DNA of 6,296 nt, taken from contig NZ_SLWV01000054.1 in the NCBI RefSeq assembly GCF_004345705.1, forward strand, positions 1 to 6,296, read 5' to 3'. Positions 5,036 to 6,296 of the stretch are shown piece after piece. Numbering within the stretch: the stretch's first letter is position 1; each line of letters begins with the position of its first letter. A program made the position numbers and the translations under genes. The notes beneath the pieces are model-generated. The model was not told the origin of the DNA, did not search any database, and worked only from the letters and a program-made list of their open reading frames with translations. Source of the stretch: Marinisporobacter balticus (GTDB taxonomy: Bacteria; Bacillota; Clostridia; Peptostreptococcales; Thermotaleaceae).

Positions 5036-5896
5036 ATGAAAAAGCTATCTAAAAGATTTAAAATACTTATTGTAACTATTATATTGCTTATTGTGTTTTG
5101 TATTTGGCAGAATAACAGTGCTGTTGTTTCAAGTTCCGACTATTACAGCTCCAAGATACCTGCGGACTTCAACGATTTTAAAATTGTTCAAATTTCTGAT
5201 TTGCACAATAAAATGTTTGGAGAAGATCAATCAAAGTTGTTGAGTCAAGTTGAAAGCTTGTCGCCTGATATCATTATTGTTACAGGAGATTTGGTAGATA
5301 GACGTAAATTCGATTTGGATATAGCCATGTGTTTTATTAATGGTGCTGTGGAAATTGCTCCCACTTATTATGTTTCTGGCAATCATGAAGCATGGTCTGG
5401 AAAGTATTCACAAATAACGCATCAATTGATGGAAGCAGGGGTTTATATCATGGATGATACTGCCCTTGAACTTTCAAAAGGAAGCAGCACAATACAAATA
5501 CTTGGATTGTCTGACCCTGATTTTCTTACATCAGATTACTTGGAGGGTACAAATACCAGTAAATTAGAAGAACAACTGAAGCAATGGTCGAGAAGTGATA
5601 AGTTTAAGATATTACTTTCTCATCGACCAGAACTATTTGATTTATATCGCGAAAGTAATATAGATCTGATCTTTTCGGGTCACGCTCATGGTGGCCAATT
5701 TAGGATTCCATTTGTTGGTGGATTGGTTGCACCGGATCAAGGATTATTTCCCCAATACACAATCGGCAGCTATAGTAACGAATCATCAACTATGTTTGTA
5801 AGCAGAGGATTAGGAAATAGCATAATTCCAATCAGAATTTTTAATCGCCCAGAAATTGTTGTAGTAACATTAAAAAGCATGAATAAGAGATTATGA
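5036..5896 (+). CDS. Membrane-anchored metallophosphoesterase (YkuE/YaeI-like)
   Basis: This 286-residue calcineurin-type phosphoesterase carries the full set of metal-binding motifs: DLH (55-57), GDLVD (84-88), GNHE (115-118), LSHRPE (194-199) and GHAHGGQ (215-221). An N-terminal KKLSKRFK stretch and a hydrophobic segment (about 10-24) act as signal anchor, placing the catalytic domain outside the membrane. Relatives include YaeI and YkuE, linked to lipid or cell-wall phosphate chemistry; the substrate here is not determinable. Start ATG 5036 has only a modest ribosome site, AAGAGGG near 5022-5028, weaker than the GGAGG of the other genes. It is the only membrane-associated product in the window. 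It lies between attC-like sites 6 and 7. Confidence 0.92.
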   Translation: MKKLSKRFKILIVTIILLIVFCIWQNNSAVVSSSDYYSSKIPADFNDFKIVQISDLHNKMFGEDQSKLLSQVESLSPDIIIVTGDLVDRRKFDLDIAMCFINGAVEIAPTYYVSGNHEAWSGKYSQITHQLMEAGVYIMDDTALELSKGSSTIQILGLSDPDFLTSDYLEGTNTSKLEEQLKQWSRSDKFKILLSHRPELFDLYRESNIDLIFSGHAHGGQFRIPFVGGLVAPDQGLFPQYTIGSYSNESSTMFVSRGLGNSIIPIRIFNRPEIVVVTLKSMNKRL

Positions 5897-5931
5897 GCAT
5901 TATCTTAAATAGTTCAAGTGTCACATCTTTC

Positions 5932-6138
5932 TTATAATGTGCAGTACTGGCAAGTGATTTGTTTAAGGGTGCGACGTCCTGTAGCCCTCTGAGAGCAATG
6001 TATTTGCATAAAGGTGCTGGAAGCACGTTTCAAGGGAAAGGTTAGAGCACCACATCCCTTCACAGGGAGCGAAGCTCTACCAAAGGAGAGGGTCAGGCGG
6101 GTCCGGTTCAGGGACGTCGCAAATGCGAGACGTTATCT
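5932..6138 (+). other. attC-like region 7, very long and branched; left end uncertain
   Basis: Right box GTTATCT (6132-6138) is identical to that of site 5. The outer stem is GCGACGTCCT (5971-5980) with GGGACGTCGC (6111-6120), nine pairs plus a wobble. Inside, CCCTCT (5985-5990) pairs with AGAGGG (6087-6092). Two hairpins follow: GTGCT-GGA-AGCAC (6014-6026), and TAGAGC (6043-6048)/GCTCTA (6074-6079) enclosing TCCCT (6055-6059)/AGGGA (6064-6068). The left box is unclear. TTATAAT (5932-5938) resembles the TTATAAC of site 2 with its last C changed; GTTTAAG (5961-5967) is the alternative. At 178-207 bp it exceeds usual attC lengths and may contain an insertion. Confidence 0.55.
5961..5981 (+). 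repeat. GTTTAAG-N5-GACGTCCTG element, copy B
   Basis: This is the second copy of the element at 2415-2435, with the same 5-nt spacing. Here GACGTCC is the left arm of the outer stem of attC-like region 7, which gives the element a structural role in at least this copy. Confidence 0.55.
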
Positions 6139-6170
6139 GCAATATCAAAGCACCATAAAGAAGATGAAAT
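6132..6170 (+). repeat. Shared cassette leader, copy B
   Basis: This is the second copy of the leader at 4046-4084, here preceding the DsrE-family gene. It does not contain the AT-only dyad that follows copy A. Confidence 0.75.
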
Positions 6171-6240
6171 GGCTATTAGTTAACTAACTTAATATTGTAT
6201 GTGTTAGAAATAATAAATAATATTTGGAGGAGTGATAATT

Positions 6241-6296
6241 ATGTCAGAAAACAAAGATAAACTCGTTGTACTTTGGACAAGTGGAGATCGAGAGGT
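6241..6296 (+). CDS. DsrE-family protein, N-terminal fragment (3' end outside window)
   Basis: Only 18 codons are visible, beginning MSENKDKLVVLWTSGDREV. The VVLWTSGDREV strand-turn is typical of the N-terminus of small DsrE/DsrF-like proteins common in Clostridia; relatives act in sulfur-relay reactions, though many are uncharacterised. Start ATG 6241 is supported by GGAGG at 6226-6230. It lies 102 nt after the right box of attC-like region 7, the same arrangement as the GrpB gene, with which it shares its leader. The call rests on a short match from memory and would change if the rest of the gene disagreed. Confidence 0.6.
   Translation, partial: MSENKDKLVVLWTSGDRE

Noticed and set aside
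6182..6209. CTAAC/GTTAG mini inverted repeat before the DsrE gene
   Set aside because: Only five pairs around an 18-nt unstructured interior in AT-rich DNA; likely chance.
1..6296. CRISPR array, tRNA, rRNA or insertion-sequence genes
   Set aside because: No regularly spaced direct repeats, no cloverleaf or rRNA signature and no transposase frame were seen on either strand.

Overview
The window reads as part of an integron-like gene-cassette array in a low-GC bacterium. Nine protein-coding genes (two cut by the window edges) all lie on the + strand. Each has its own GGAGG-type ribosome binding site, and they have no metabolic connection to one another. They are separated by unusually long non-coding gaps that fold into hairpins flanked by an AAC-ending box on the left and a GTT-starting box on the right. 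That is the plan of attC recombination sites. No integrase gene, attI site or cassette promoter is visible, so this is an internal part of an array or an array without its integrase.

Organism: the AT-rich sequence, frequent AGA/ATA codons, strong AGGAGG ribosome binding sites and Clostridia-like versions of the YbaK, GNAT, GrpB, DUF3795 and DsrE proteins suggest a low-GC Bacillota (Clostridia-like). A Treponema-type spirochaete, a low-GC group known to carry chromosomal integrons, is a serious alternative. The sequence alone does not decide.

Layout: (1) 3-194, the C-terminal end of an unknown protein, then an attC-like hairpin at 251-320. (2) YbaK/EbsC-type deacylase at 419-865, then an attC-like site at 929-999. 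(3) GNAT acetyltransferase (1122-1562) and a VOC/PhnB-like protein (1867-2253), with a 304-bp gap and no clear attC between them, then a large branched attC-like site at 2453-2588. (4) ECF sigma factor (2635-3417) and a cysteine-rich DUF3795 protein (3498-3926), 80 bp apart, so probably one two-gene cassette, then a textbook hairpin at 3983-4052. (5) GrpB-family protein (4159-4746), then an attC-like site at 4839-4910. (6) Membrane-anchored metallophosphoesterase (5036-5896), then a very large branched attC-like region ending at 6138. (7) The start of a DsrE-family protein at 6241.

The genes do not form a pathway; they are small, self-contained cargo. What links them is the non-coding DNA. 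A ~120-bp block occurs twice (931-1051, 4841-4962), a ~39-bp leader follows two right-hand boxes (4046 and 6132), a 9-mer GATTATAGG occurs four times between stop codons and attC-like sites, and a spaced motif GTTTAAG-N5-GACGTCCTG occurs twice. These shared parts on both sides of the presumed crossover point are the most interesting feature of the window.
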